A stretch of 64,000 bases of DNA from Pseudomonadota bacterium (lineage in GTDB: Bacteria > Myxococcota_A > UBA796 > CAJQPC01): positions 1 to 64,000 of the forward strand of contig JAAESX010000158.1 in the NCBI GenBank assembly GCA_024228935.1. Reading direction: 5' to 3'. Under the pieces are notes generated by a model. It searched no databases. It was not told the DNA's origin and saw only the letters and a list, made by a program, of their open reading frames with translations. Positions 1 to 8,613 of this stretch are shown here, piece by piece. Position numbers and translations under genes: made by a program. Within the stretch, counting starts at the first letter, position 1, and each line of letters begins with the position of its first letter.

Positions 1-85
1 CCGATCAGCCGACGAACTCGGCCGGCCCACAGCACGACCGGTAGGACAGATCGTGGCCAGATCAGATCCAAAGACGAACTCGAGG

Positions 86-131
86 TAGCGAGCCACAGGG
101 GCCTCGCGCTCGCGACGCCCCTGTGGCGCTA
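86..131 (-). terminator. Hairpin at the 3' end of lon
   Basis: An 11-nt arm at 92-102 is repeated inverted at 117-127. The pairing extends through 86-89 with 128-131 if a two-base bulge (90-91) is allowed, and the loop has its own short CGCG pairing. The lon stop codon (129-131) lies inside the stem. No U-run follows on the minus strand, so termination may rely on the strong stem or on other factors. Confidence 0.6.
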
Positions 132-2549
132 CGCCGACGGCTGGTTGGCCGCCTTCGCCTGAGCTGACTTGATGACGGCCAGCTCAGCTGCCTTCTTCTT
201 CAGGTTCTCGGCGCCCAGGACGATGTCCAGCACCTGCTCCATGCGGCTGGCGAAGTGGAACGTGAGCTCCTCCTGGATCTCCTCGGTCACCTCGACCAGG
301 TCCTTCCGGTTCTTCTCCGGGAGGATGACCGTCTTGATGCCGGCACGATGCGCCGCCAGGACCTTCTCCTTGATGCCACCGACCGGGAGCACAGCGCCGC
401 GCAGGGTCGCCTCGCCCGTCATCGCGATGGTCGGATCCACCGTCAGCCCCGTGAGGAGCGACACGATGGCGGTCAGCATGACGACGCCCGCGGACGGCCC
501 GTCCTTAGGGACTCCGCCGCTCGGCACGTGGATATGGATGTCTTCGTTCACGAAGACGTCCGAGTCGATCCCGAGGTCGTCCGCCATCGAGCGGATGTAC
601 GAGCGAGCAACACCCACGGACTCCTTCATCACGTCGCCAAGGCTGCCGGACAGGGCCAGGTGACCCTTGCCGCGCATGCGCGTCGCTTCGATGAAGAGGA
701 TCGCCCCACCGACCGACGTCCACGCCAGCCCCGTGGCGACTCCGGGCACGCTCACGCGCTCGGCGACCTCGCTGAAGAAGTGGATCGGGCCACGGATCTC
801 CTCGATCATCTCCGCGGTGACATCCACCTTCTCCCGCTTCTCACTGGCGATCTCGCGAGCGACCCAGCGGGCCACGGCGGCGAGCTCGCGCTTCAGGGAG
901 CGGACTCCGGCCTCTCGCGTGTAGGACATCACGAGCGTGCGCAGCGCTTCGTCGCTGATCGTGAACGTCTCCTCGCTCAGGCCGTGCTCGGTGTGAACGA
1001 CGGGCATCAGGAAGTTCTTCCCGATCTTGACCTTGTCCTCGGGCGTGTAGCCGGGGATGTGGATGACCTCCATCCGGTCGAGCAGCGGGCCCGGGATCTT
1101 GTCCGCGACGTTGGCCGTCGCGATGAAGAGGCACTTCGACAGGTCGAACGGCAGGTCGAGGTAATGGTCGGCGAACGTGTCGTTCTGTTCGGGGTCCAGG
1201 ACCTCGAGCAGGGCCGAGCTGGGGTCACCGCGGTAGTCGGCGCCGAGCTTGTCGATCTCGTCAAGGATGAAGACGGGGTTGTTGGTCCCGGCCTTCTTCA
1301 GCGACTTGATGATCTTGCCGGGCAGCGAGCCGATGTAGGTCCGACGGTGACCGCGGATCTCGGCTTCGTCCCGCACGCCACCCAGGGACATCCGCACCAT
1401 CTTGCGGCCGAGCGCCCGAGCGACGGACTTGGCGAGCGACGTCTTGCCGACGCCGGGAGGTCCGACAAGGCAGAGGATCGGCCCCTTCATGTCGTTCTTC
1501 AGCTTCAGGACGGCCAGGTACTCGACGATGCGCGTCTTCACCTTCTCGAGGTCGTAGTGCTCCTCGTCCAGGATCTCCTGGGCACGGATGACGTCGAGGT
1601 GGTCCTCGGTCGAGATCGCCCAGGGCAGCTCTGTGAGCCACTCGAGGTAGGTGCGCGAGACGGTGTACTCGGCGGCACCGGGGCTCATCCGCGCCATGCG
1701 CTTGAGCTCCTTGTACGCCGCCTGCTCGCCGTCCTTGGGCATACGGGCCTTCTTGATGGCCTTCTTCAGGTCCTCGAACTCTTCCTGGCGCTCGTCGACC
1801 TCGCCGAGCTCCTTCTGTATGGCCTTGAGCTGCTCGCGGAGGAAGTACTCCCGCTGCGCCTTGTCCATCTCACCCTTGACCTCGGTCTGGATCTTGTTGG
1901 ACAGCTCCAGGACCTGGATCTCCTTCTGGAGGAGGACGATGACCTTCTCGATGCGCTCCTTCGTGTCGAAGGTCTCGAGCAGCTCCTGCTTCTCCTCGAC
2001 GCCGATCGACAGGTTCGTCGCGACGATGTCGGCGAGCATCCCGGGGTTGTCGATCGAGCGGACGAGGAAGCTGGCCTCGCTCGGGATGTGCGGCGAGAGG
2101 TCGATGATGCGGCGAGCGAGCTCGCGCAGCTGGCTGAGCAGCTTGTCGAACTCCCGGCCCTCGACCTCGTCCTGGTCGTGCACGGAGACCTTGGCGGAGA
2201 GGTGCGGGCTGGTGCCGTTCCACTCCTCGATCTGGATGCGAGACAGGCCCTGGATGATCACGTTGAGCTTGTTGCCCGGCATGATCACGGACTTCAGGAT
2301 CTTGACGACCGTGCCCGTCTGGTAGAGCTCGTCGGTCGCGGGGTCTTCGTTCTTCGCGTCCTTCTGGGCGACGATGCCCAGCAGCTTGTCGCCCGCCATG
2401 GCCTTGTCGATGGCCTTCAGCGACTTGTCGCGCCCGACGTTGATCGGGAACGCCAGGACGGGAAAGATGACGGTGTTTCGAATCGCCAGGACGGGCAGGT
2501 CCAGCTCCGAAGGCAGGTTGGCGCCTTCGTGCTCAGCCGGGTTGGTCAT
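129..2549 (-). CDS. lon: ATP-dependent Lon protease
   Basis: Cytoplasmic AAA+ serine protease of about 806 residues, the usual LonA length, degrading misfolded and regulatory proteins. In order: an N-terminal LON substrate domain opening with a PVLAIRNTVIFP stretch, a coiled helical region, an AAA+ module with Walker A GPPGVGKT near residue 363 and Walker B VFILDEID, and a protease domain with catalytic Ser686 in KDGPSAG and Lys729 in GGIKEK. All key residues are present. An in-frame ATG lies 36 nt upstream, but the ATG at 2549 is chosen because AGGAG sits five bases before it and the product then begins just ahead of the LON domain. It stands alone, with the CoA-transferase gene upstream on the same strand after a 74-nt gap. 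I saw no clear heat-shock promoter in that gap. Confidence 0.97.
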   Translation of the reverse strand: MTNPAEHEGANLPSELDLPVLAIRNTVIFPVLAFPINVGRDKSLKAIDKAMAGDKLLGIVAQKDAKNEDPATDELYQTGTVVKILKSVIMPGNKLNVIIQGLSRIQIEEWNGTSPHLSAKVSVHDQDEVEGREFDKLLSQLRELARRIIDLSPHIPSEASFLVRSIDNPGMLADIVATNLSIGVEEKQELLETFDTKERIEKVIVLLQKEIQVLELSNKIQTEVKGEMDKAQREYFLREQLKAIQKELGEVDERQEEFEDLKKAIKKARMPKDGEQAAYKELKRMARMSPGAAEYTVSRTYLEWLTELPWAISTEDHLDVIRAQEILDEEHYDLEKVKTRIVEYLAVLKLKNDMKGPILCLVGPPGVGKTSLAKSVARALGRKMVRMSLGGVRDEAEIRGHRRTYIGSLPGKIIKSLKKAGTNNPVFILDEIDKLGADYRGDPSSALLEVLDPEQNDTFADHYLDLPFDLSKCLFIATANVADKIPGPLLDRMEVIHIPGYTPEDKVKIGKNFLMPVVHTEHGLSEETFTISDEALRTLVMSYTREAGVRSLKRELAAVARWVAREIASEKREKVDVTAEMIEEIRGPIHFFSEVAERVSVPGVATGLAWTSVGGAILFIEATRMRGKGHLALSGSLGDVMKESVGVARSYIRSMADDLGIDSDVFVNEDIHIHVPSGGVPKDGPSAGVVMLTAIVSLLTGLTVDPTIAMTGEATLRGAVLPVGGIKEKVLAAHRAGIKTVILPEKNRKDLVEVTEEIQEELTFHFASRMEQVLDIVLGAENLKKKAAELAVIKSAQAKAANQPSA

Positions 2550-2623
2550 CGAGTCTCCTACTCCAGAACTCGGTTTGTTCCACAACCCCTATTGGGGCCT
2601 GAAAGTGGGCGCACCCTAGTCGG

Positions 2624-3733
2624 TCACTCAAGCCAATCCTTGAGCACCGCGTCCCGGTCCGAGCCCAGCGCTGGGGGCCCACGTCGCGCCGCATGGCGGG
2701 CGTCACTGAGCCGGAACCCAGGGGGAAGGGAGCGAACCGTCTGCTCGCCATCCGGGTGTTCGTGCTCGACCGGCCTGGCGCGGGACAGCGCGATCGGGAC
2801 GCTCGCCATCGCGCCCGAGGGCACTCCGCGAGCGTTCAGCCGATCGACCCAGCTGGCCACGGTGTCCTCGGCCATTCGCGGCGCCAGTCCAGCGTCCAGC
2901 TCGGCGCGGGCCGCGACCCGGTCGGCGTTCGTCGGCCAGCGCACGTCCCAGTCCACATCCAGCTCGCGGCACAGCGACGCGAACATCCGGTTCGTGCCAC
3001 ACGCGACGTTCACCCAGCCGTCCGAGGCCCGGTACGGCTGGTAGGGGTGGATCGAGGGGTGCGCGTTCCCCTTGGCGCGCGGCTCGACGCCCGCATTGAG
3101 GAATGCCGAGGCGTGGTAGCTCAGCAGCGCGAGCTGGCCGTCGATCATCGAGATGTCGACGAAGGCCCCCTCGCCTGTCCGCTCCCTGCGCACGAGCGCC
3201 GCCAGGATCCCCTGCACGGCGTTCATGCCCGCGACCAGGTCCGCGATGCTCGTGCCGCACTTCCACGGCTCCCCGGTGCCGTCGCCGGTGACCGAGGGGA
3301 TCCCGGAGAGCCCCTGGATGACGAGGTCATAGCCGGCGCCGGGCTCGTCGTGGCCGAACCCGCTGATCGAGCAGTACACGAGCGCGGGGTTGTCCTCGGC
3401 GAGCCGCGCGTAGCCCAGGCCGAGCCGCTCCATCACGCCCGGGCGGAAGTTCTCGACGACCACGTCGGCCGCCGAGGCCAGCTCGCGCACGGTCTCGACG
3501 TCCACGGGGTCCTTCAGATCCGCGACCATCGAGCGCTTCCCGCGGTTCACCGCCAGGTAGTAGGTCGCCACGCCCCCCGAATAGGGCGGGCCGAAGCCCC
3601 TGGTGTCGTCGCCGGTGGCACGCTCGACCTTGACGACGTCCGCGCCGAGATCGGCCAGGGTCATCGTCGCGAATGGGCCGCTGAGGACCCGGGTCAGGTC
3701 CAGCACCTTGATGCCCGAGAGAGGATCGCTCAT
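2624..3733 (-). CDS. CaiB/BaiF class III CoA-transferase
   Basis: A 369-residue class III (formyl-CoA transferase-like) enzyme that would move CoA between acyl groups in the cytoplasm. The start SGIKVLDLTRVLSGPFA and the segment LGADVVKVE are the family signature. The GYDLVIQGLSG motif carries the Asp expected to form the aspartyl-CoA anhydride intermediate, and VDISMIDGQL follows as in the family. The substrate cannot be read from sequence; glutarate/succinate-type transferases are the closest general match. The start is the ATG at 3733, just ahead of the conserved N-terminus. It diverges from the membrane-protein gene at 3773 with a gap of about 40 nt. A second, more racemase-like member lies at 6230-7336. 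Confidence 0.9.
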   Translation of the reverse strand: MSDPLSGIKVLDLTRVLSGPFATMTLADLGADVVKVERATGDDTRGFGPPYSGGVATYYLAVNRGKRSMVADLKDPVDVETVRELASAADVVVENFRPGVMERLGLGYARLAEDNPALVYCSISGFGHDEPGAGYDLVIQGLSGIPSVTGDGTGEPWKCGTSIADLVAGMNAVQGILAALVRRERTGEGAFVDISMIDGQLALLSYHASAFLNAGVEPRAKGNAHPSIHPYQPYRASDGWVNVACGTNRMFASLCRELDVDWDVRWPTNADRVAARAELDAGLAPRMAEDTVASWVDRLNARGVPSGAMASVPIALSRARPVEHEHPDGEQTVRSLPPGFRLSDARHAARRGPPALGSDRDAVLKDWLE

Positions 3734-3772
3734 CCGAATCGCCTTAGTCTTGGGGACCCTGAGGTGTACCCC

Positions 3773-4246
3773 GTGGATCTGCTCCTGAGCATCGGCTTCT
3801 GGCTGGTGGCGACCCTGCACGGCGGCGGACTGATCGCGTTCGCCATCCTGATGGCGGCCCGAGGCATGGTCCACGACGGGCGCAGCGAGAACGTCGTCCG
3901 CGTGCTGCGCGCCTGGGGGCCCGGCCACGGCCTGTCGCTCGGTGCGCTGATCTTCTTCGGCGCTCTCCAGTTCTTCCTGGCCCACGACGGCTTCACCTGG
4001 CCCGTCGTCGAGGACGCCGATCGCCTGACCGCCGCCGCCCACATCGTGTTCCTCGTCTACTGGGCCTCGAGCTTCCACCTCGAGATCTGGACGCTCCAGC
4101 CCTCGCGCACGCACGACGACGGGACCAAGGTCACCGACCGCACCGCGTACGAGACCTGCGCCACGCGCGCGACGGCCCAGCAGTGGGTCAACGTGCTGCT
4201 CTTCGTCCTGGCCGGTGGCCTACTGGTGGCCGCCGGGGCCGCCTGA
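3773..4246 (+). CDS. Small polytopic membrane protein, unknown function
   Basis: About 157 residues with four hydrophobic stretches that look like membrane helices: LLLSIGFWLVATLHGGGLIAF at the N-terminus, one around LSLGALIFFGALQFFL, one around AAHIVFLVYWASSF, and the C-terminal NVLLFVLAGGLLVAAGAA. No ATG start is available. GTG at 3773 has GAGG eight bases before it; an in-frame GTG at 3764 is equally possible. I do not recognise the family and see no catalytic motif. It is divergent from the CoA-transferase gene and convergent with the GT-C-like gene, so it is probably a single-gene transcript. Confidence 0.7.
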   Translation: MDLLLSIGFWLVATLHGGGLIAFAILMAARGMVHDGRSENVVRVLRAWGPGHGLSLGALIFFGALQFFLAHDGFTWPVVEDADRLTAAAHIVFLVYWASSFHLEIWTLQPSRTHDDGTKVTDRTAYETCATRATAQQWVNVLLFVLAGGLLVAAGAA

Positions 4247-4260
4247 GGGCGGAGGTCCTC

Positions 4261-6105
4261 CTAGGGCTCGCCTTCGGGCGCCGGCTTGCCGCCGCCGCCC
4301 TCCCCGCTCAGCCGACCGTTCTCCTTGAGCGCCCGCTCGTACGCGGTGCCCTCGGGCTCGCTCCACGTCTTCTCGTAGAGCTCGGGCGGCGAGACGGTCG
4401 GCAGCTCGCCCGTCAGATCCCACATCACGAACTCGCCCTGGACCGACACGGGGTCGCCCAGGATGTCGACGTAGCCGCGCGTGACCTCGTGCACGGCCTC
4501 GATGCGCTGCGCACCGTCCATCCGGCGCTTCACCCACTTCACGACGTCCAGCTGCGCCAGATCGCGGTGGAGGATGAGCCAGCGGAACCCCTCGGCCTCG
4601 AACCGCTCACGCTGTGTGGCGCTGTACCTCTGCTCCTCGCCCGGATCGCGAGCGGTCTCGACGAGCGCGTGGACGAAGCTGTTGGACATCCGGCCCTTGA
4701 AGCCCTCGGGCCACATGATCCGAGCGTTCTCGCCCATCCCGCCGAGCATCTTCTGTTCGTGGAGCGTCTGCCAGTAGATCGCTGGCTGGCTGATTCCGAA
4801 CGGCATGTGGATGACGTGCCCACCGTGCTCGGCGACGATGTCGACCCACTCGGGGGCCGAGACCGCCTTGGTGACGAACGGGTAGATGCCGTACTTGTTC
4901 TGCTCGAGCGCCGTGCCGATGGCGAACAGCCCGAGCACGACCGGTACGAACCGTGCGAACCGGGTGAGCGAGGCACGCTGGAGCACGCCGCCGATGCCGA
5001 TGCACAGCACCAGGAACAGCACGCTGAGCATGCGGTATGGGAACCACAGCCGATCGAACGCCGGGAGCAGGTGGTAGGCCGCCATGTAGTGCGGCATCAC
5101 GATCTGGGGCCCCTCGGGGATCTCCAGGACGGGCCCGATGCTCATCAGCCAGATGAACAGGAAGGCGGGCAGCCAGCGTGACCGGTCCTTGCCGAGGACG
5201 AACCAGACCAGGAGCCACGGAATCCAGGCCCACGACAGCAGCTGCGGGGCGCCATCGAACTCGGCCATGACGTAGCCGTGCAGCGCCGCGCTGACGTTGT
5301 TGGCCAGCTGCGGGGGCGGCGAGAAGATGTCCACGGGAGCGTCCGAGAGCCCCGGCACGGCCCCCTCCGAGGCCGCCAGCGCCATGGGGATGGCCGCGGG
5401 AAGGACCACCGCGAGACAGGCCACGCCAGCGACCGCGTACCGGATGAGCAGTCGCCGCCGGTCGGTGGACTTCCACAGCGCGTAGGCCGCGACGCCTACG
5501 AACAGGAACGCCATGAACCAGCCCATGAACCAGTAGGTCCACGCCTGGAGTCCCGTGAAGACGCCGGCCAGGACGGGGTGCCGCCACCGGTCGTCCTCCT
5601 CGGCCCGCAGCATGTGGTGGACGGCCAGCGGCAGGAACCACAGGAAGGCCTGGGTGGGTCGCCCGCACGTGATCTCGAACAGGATGTACGGGTTCATCGT
5701 CCACGCGAGCGTGGCCCCGAACGACGCCATGGGGTCCTTGAACAATCCCTTGGCAAGCACCCGGAACGACAAGGCATTCCCGATGACGAGCAGCGCGACC
5801 CACACCTTCTGGTAGCCCGGGTTCCCGAACAGCCAGAACAGCGGCGCCGCGATGACGGCATCCAGGATGTTGTTCCCGGTGTGGGCGAAGATGTCCTTGC
5901 CCAGCGGGTAGAAGAACCAGTCGGTGAACCCCGGGTCGGACAGCGTGGTGATGCAGTGCTGCACCCACCAGAAGAACCACAGCGTCCCGTACGCATCGAC
6001 GCCGTCGCCGATGACCGTCTCGGGCGCGAGGGCCCCCGAGATGCCGATCATCGCGACGACCACCGCCGCGAGCAGCGTGGCCGGAAGCTCGTACCGCGCG
6101 AGCAT
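4261..6105 (-). CDS. GT-C-like polytopic membrane protein
   Basis: A 614-residue inner-membrane protein with roughly ten hydrophobic segments in its first 420 residues and a soluble C-terminal part. The first loop has the layout of GT-C lipid-linked-sugar transferases: an acidic GDGVDAYGTLWFFWW stretch followed by FFYPLGKDIF and later a PY(I/L) motif in MNPYILFE. The C-terminal 200 residues contain the phrase HVIHMPFG and conserved-looking Trp/His residues. The likely role is transfer of a sugar or other group from a polyprenyl donor at the periplasmic face, but this rests on topology rather than a proven motif. Its ATG overlaps the stop of the 42-residue gene upstream by one base (TGATG), so the two are translationally coupled and follow the racemase-like gene in one operon. 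Confidence 0.65.
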   Translation of the reverse strand: MLARYELPATLLAAVVVAMIGISGALAPETVIGDGVDAYGTLWFFWWVQHCITTLSDPGFTDWFFYPLGKDIFAHTGNNILDAVIAAPLFWLFGNPGYQKVWVALLVIGNALSFRVLAKGLFKDPMASFGATLAWTMNPYILFEITCGRPTQAFLWFLPLAVHHMLRAEEDDRWRHPVLAGVFTGLQAWTYWFMGWFMAFLFVGVAAYALWKSTDRRRLLIRYAVAGVACLAVVLPAAIPMALAASEGAVPGLSDAPVDIFSPPPQLANNVSAALHGYVMAEFDGAPQLLSWAWIPWLLVWFVLGKDRSRWLPAFLFIWLMSIGPVLEIPEGPQIVMPHYMAAYHLLPAFDRLWFPYRMLSVLFLVLCIGIGGVLQRASLTRFARFVPVVLGLFAIGTALEQNKYGIYPFVTKAVSAPEWVDIVAEHGGHVIHMPFGISQPAIYWQTLHEQKMLGGMGENARIMWPEGFKGRMSNSFVHALVETARDPGEEQRYSATQRERFEAEGFRWLILHRDLAQLDVVKWVKRRMDGAQRIEAVHEVTRGYVDILGDPVSVQGEFVMWDLTGELPTVSPPELYEKTWSEPEGTAYERALKENGRLSGEGGGGKPAPEGEP

Positions 6106-6233
6106 CAGCTGGGGCCGGACTCCGCAGCCTTGCGGCGCTCACGAAGCCACTTCGGCCCGATGATGCCGAAGATGATGCCCGTGGCGAGCACCACCATGAA
6201 CCACTCGTCGGGGCCGAGCTCCAACAGCGTCAT
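6105..6233 (-). CDS. 42-residue single-span membrane peptide
   Basis: A small gene squeezed between the racemase-like gene and the GT-C-like gene. It overlaps the first by four bases (ATGA) and the second by one base. The product has a short acidic N-terminus, one hydrophobic helix around WFMVVLATGIIFGIIG (residues 11-26) and a basic tail KWLRERRKAA. This is the layout of a positive-inside membrane anchor or accessory subunit. Precise end-to-end overlaps on both sides argue that it is a real coupled gene. It may be a partner of the GT-C-like protein, but no family is recognised. Confidence 0.6.
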   Translation of the reverse strand: MTLLELGPDEWFMVVLATGIIFGIIGPKWLRERRKAAESGPS

Positions 6234-7336
6234 GCGATCTCCTTCGCCAGTCCAGCCGTAATGAGGGCGTCGACGTCGACACCCAGCGGGCCCAGGATGG
6301 CACGGGTGTGGGCGCCCAGCGCGGGCACCTCGGTCGAGGTCGCCCAGGGGAACGGCGCCCGGGCCATCGGCACGCCGATGACGTCCTCGAACGCCCCACG
6401 AGCCACGTGCTGTGGATGCGCCGGGACCTCGGGGGCCTCGAGCGCCGGCCCGACGCAGCAGGCCTGGAGCTTTGCGACCCATTCATCCCGGGTCGCCGTG
6501 GCGAACAGCGCGGTGATCGACTCGACGGTGGGCTCGACCGGCTCGTCGAGCTGTCCGAGCAGGTGGCCCCAGAACTTGGGCTCGATCGGCCCGACCGTGA
6601 TCCACCGGTCATCCGAGCAGCGGTAGCTCCGGTAGTTGGCCAGACCACCCGTCAGCATCTCGCCCTGGGGACGAAGCGCGCGCTGTTCGGCCTGGGCCGA
6701 GGCCAGGTGGGGCGCGAGCAGCGCCATGGCCCCCTCGGCCATCGACACGTCCAACAGGCGCGATCCGGCGCCGCGATCCCGCCCGACGAGCGCCGCACAG
6801 ATGGACAGCGCCGCGGTCAGCGCTCCCCCGGCGAGATCGGCGATCTGGACGGGATGGGGAGCCGGTCGTCCGTCCGCCGCAACGATGCCGGCGATGCCCA
6901 GGTAGTTCAGGTCGTGACCCGGCTCCAGCGCGAGCGGCCCCGTCTGGCCGTACCCCGACAGCGAGCAGACCACGAGGTGTCCATGCCGCTCCACCAGGTC
7001 CTTGGGAGCGAGCCCGATGGCGGCCATCGACCCCGGCTTGAAGCCCTCCAGCAGCACATCCGCGCTGCCGAGCAGCGTGTGGAACGCCTCCCGACCCGCC
7101 GTCTGACGGACGTCGAGCGCCACGCTCTTCTTGCCACGATTGACGGCCGCGAAGAAGACGCTCCGGCCCTGGACGAGCGGCGGGAGGTTCCACGTGTAGT
7201 CCGAGCTGCGAGGCGGCTCGAGGCGGATCACTTCGGCGCCGAGAGAAGAGAGGTACCAGCTACAGAATGGCCCGGGCAGGAGCCGGGACACATCGACGAT
7301 GCGCAGTCCGGTCAGCGGTCCATCGGGTCGGGTCAT
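6230..7336 (-). CDS. Alpha-methylacyl-CoA racemase-like CoA-transferase family protein
   Basis: A 368-residue class III CoA-transferase family member. The segment GHDLNYLGIAG, followed about 30 residues on by ADLAGGALTAAL, matches the His/Asp proton-transfer pair of alpha-methylacyl-CoA racemases more than the aspartyl transferase signature in the other family member (2624-3733). It would invert the 2-methyl stereocentre of a branched acyl-CoA, although CoA-transfer cannot be excluded. The start at 7336 (ATG) precedes the conserved GLRIVDVSRLLPGPF. It diverges from the PEP-synthase regulator gene with only 33 nt between them, and its stop overlaps the next start by four bases. Confidence 0.82.
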   Translation of the reverse strand: MTRPDGPLTGLRIVDVSRLLPGPFCSWYLSSLGAEVIRLEPPRSSDYTWNLPPLVQGRSVFFAAVNRGKKSVALDVRQTAGREAFHTLLGSADVLLEGFKPGSMAAIGLAPKDLVERHGHLVVCSLSGYGQTGPLALEPGHDLNYLGIAGIVAADGRPAPHPVQIADLAGGALTAALSICAALVGRDRGAGSRLLDVSMAEGAMALLAPHLASAQAEQRALRPQGEMLTGGLANYRSYRCSDDRWITVGPIEPKFWGHLLGQLDEPVEPTVESITALFATATRDEWVAKLQACCVGPALEAPEVPAHPQHVARGAFEDVIGVPMARAPFPWATSTEVPALGAHTRAILGPLGVDVDALITAGLAKEIA

Positions 7337-7369
7337 GCCCGCCTCGTAACCACCGGTTAGCGAAGCCGT

Positions 7370-8212
7370 GTGAAGCCCAAGCCGCTCTTCATCATCTCCG
7401 ACGGCACCGGAGACACGGCCGAGAAGGTCGTCCACGCCTGCTTGCTGCAGTTCGAGGGCGCTCCGGTGCAGCCGCAGACGTTCCCCCACGTCCAGGACGC
7501 CGAGCAGCTGCGGAAGCTGTTCCGCGTCGCGAAGGAGGTCGACGCGTTCGTCGTGACGACCCTGGTCCGTGGCGAGCACCGCGAAGAGGCCGCCCGTCTG
7601 GCCCAGCAGTACCGCCTCGAGTTCGTCGACATCGTGGGCAACATGCTCAGCAACCTGTCGAACTTCCTGAAGGTGGCCCCGATCGAGACCGCTGGGCTCC
7701 TGCACCGCGCGGACGCTCGGTACTTCCGACGCATCGCCGCGGTCGAGTTCACCGTCAAGGCGGACGACGGCAAGGAGCCGCGGATGCTCACCGAGGCCGA
7801 CATCGTCCTCGTCGGAGTCTCCCGGACCAGCAAGACGCCGCTGTCGGTGTTCCTCGCGCACAAGGGCTACCGCGTCGGGAATGTGCCCCTCGTCCTCGAC
7901 CGGGACCCGCCTGAGCAGCTGTGGGAGGTCGACTCCCGTCGCGTGTTCGCGCTGACGATCGACCCGGAGTCGCTCGGAAAGATCCGCAAGCAGCGGCTCG
8001 AGCACATGCGCATGAGTGATCGGACCAACTACGGCCAGATCGACTACATCCTGGCCGAGCTGGACTTCGCCCACGACCTGTTCGACCGCAACCGCGACTG
8101 GCCGGTGATCGACGTGACCAACAAGGCCGTCGAGGAGACCGCAGCCACCATCCTCAAGGTCCTCGCCGAGCGCGGCCTCGCCACGCACGTCGGGGACGTC
8201 GGACAGCTTTGA
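7370..8212 (+). CDS. PEP synthase/PPDK regulatory protein (bifunctional kinase-pyrophosphorylase)
   Basis: A 280-residue DUF299-family protein. Members phosphorylate a Thr on PEP synthase or pyruvate phosphate dikinase with ADP, and remove that phosphate phosphorolytically, so switching gluconeogenic flux. The N-terminal FIISDGTGDTAE is the family hallmark, and the nucleotide loop GVSRTSKTP sits near residue 155. Full length. The start is GTG at 7370, as no ATG is available. Which of the two enzymes it controls cannot be told, because neither target gene is in the window. The Nudix gene begins inside its stop codon (TTGA overlap), and a Ser/Thr kinase follows in the same way. Confidence 0.93.
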   Translation: MKPKPLFIISDGTGDTAEKVVHACLLQFEGAPVQPQTFPHVQDAEQLRKLFRVAKEVDAFVVTTLVRGEHREEAARLAQQYRLEFVDIVGNMLSNLSNFLKVAPIETAGLLHRADARYFRRIAAVEFTVKADDGKEPRMLTEADIVLVGVSRTSKTPLSVFLAHKGYRVGNVPLVLDRDPPEQLWEVDSRRVFALTIDPESLGKIRKQRLEHMRMSDRTNYGQIDYILAELDFAHDLFDRNRDWPVIDVTNKAVEETAATILKVLAERGLATHVGDVGQL

Positions 8213-8613
8213 GCCGCCTGCGCGTCGTCGGAGGCGCTGCCCTCCGAGCGGGTCGCGTGCTGATGGCTCGCCGTGGCCCGGGGTCGTACGAAGGGCTCTG
8301 GGAGTTCCCCGGCGGCAAGGTCGAGGCCGGCGAGACCGACCAGGTCGCCTTGGCCCGCGAGTTGGACGAGGAGCTGGGCGTCCGCGCGGTCGTGCACGAG
8401 TTCCTGGGGGTCGGCCAGCACGGTCGCATCGAGCTGCACTGCTACCGGGTCGAGTTCGAGGGAGAGCCGCAGAACCGGGAGCACAGCGAGCTGGCATGGG
8501 TCCCCCTCGCCGAGCTGGCCGCGCTGGAGGTCCCACCGGCCGACATCCCCACGGTCGAGGCCCTGGTCGCGGGATATCTTGAGGGTGGCACGCCCAGGAG
8601 TGAACCGGCTTGA
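8209..8613 (+). CDS. MutT-like Nudix hydrolase
   Basis: A 134-residue Nudix enzyme with a perfect Nudix box running from Gly36 to Val58 (G-x5-E-x7-REL-x-EE-x-G-V), the metal-binding core. The small size and the FPGGKVEAGE loop fit the 8-oxo-dGTP diphosphatase (MutT) type, which hydrolyses oxidised nucleotides to monophosphates. Other Nudix substrates are possible. The start codon is TTG at 8209, overlapping the TGA of the upstream regulator by four bases, and its own TGA overlaps the TTG of the kinase gene in the same way. Expression is therefore probably tied to that of both neighbours. Confidence 0.88.
   Translation: MSRLRVVGGAALRAGRVLMARRGPGSYEGLWEFPGGKVEAGETDQVALARELDEELGVRAVVHEFLGVGQHGRIELHCYRVEFEGEPQNREHSELAWVPLAELAALEVPPADIPTVEALVAGYLEGGTPRSEPA

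Noticed and set aside
2586..2597. CCCC-TATT-GGGG palindrome upstream of lon as an operator or CIRCE-like element
   Set aside because: Only a four-base stem; too short and unlike CIRCE or a sigma32 promoter to call.
2624..7336. A fatty-acid or carnitine catabolic operon around the two CoA-transferase family genes
   Set aside because: Other beta-oxidation or carnitine genes are absent and the two genes are separated by unrelated membrane-protein genes.
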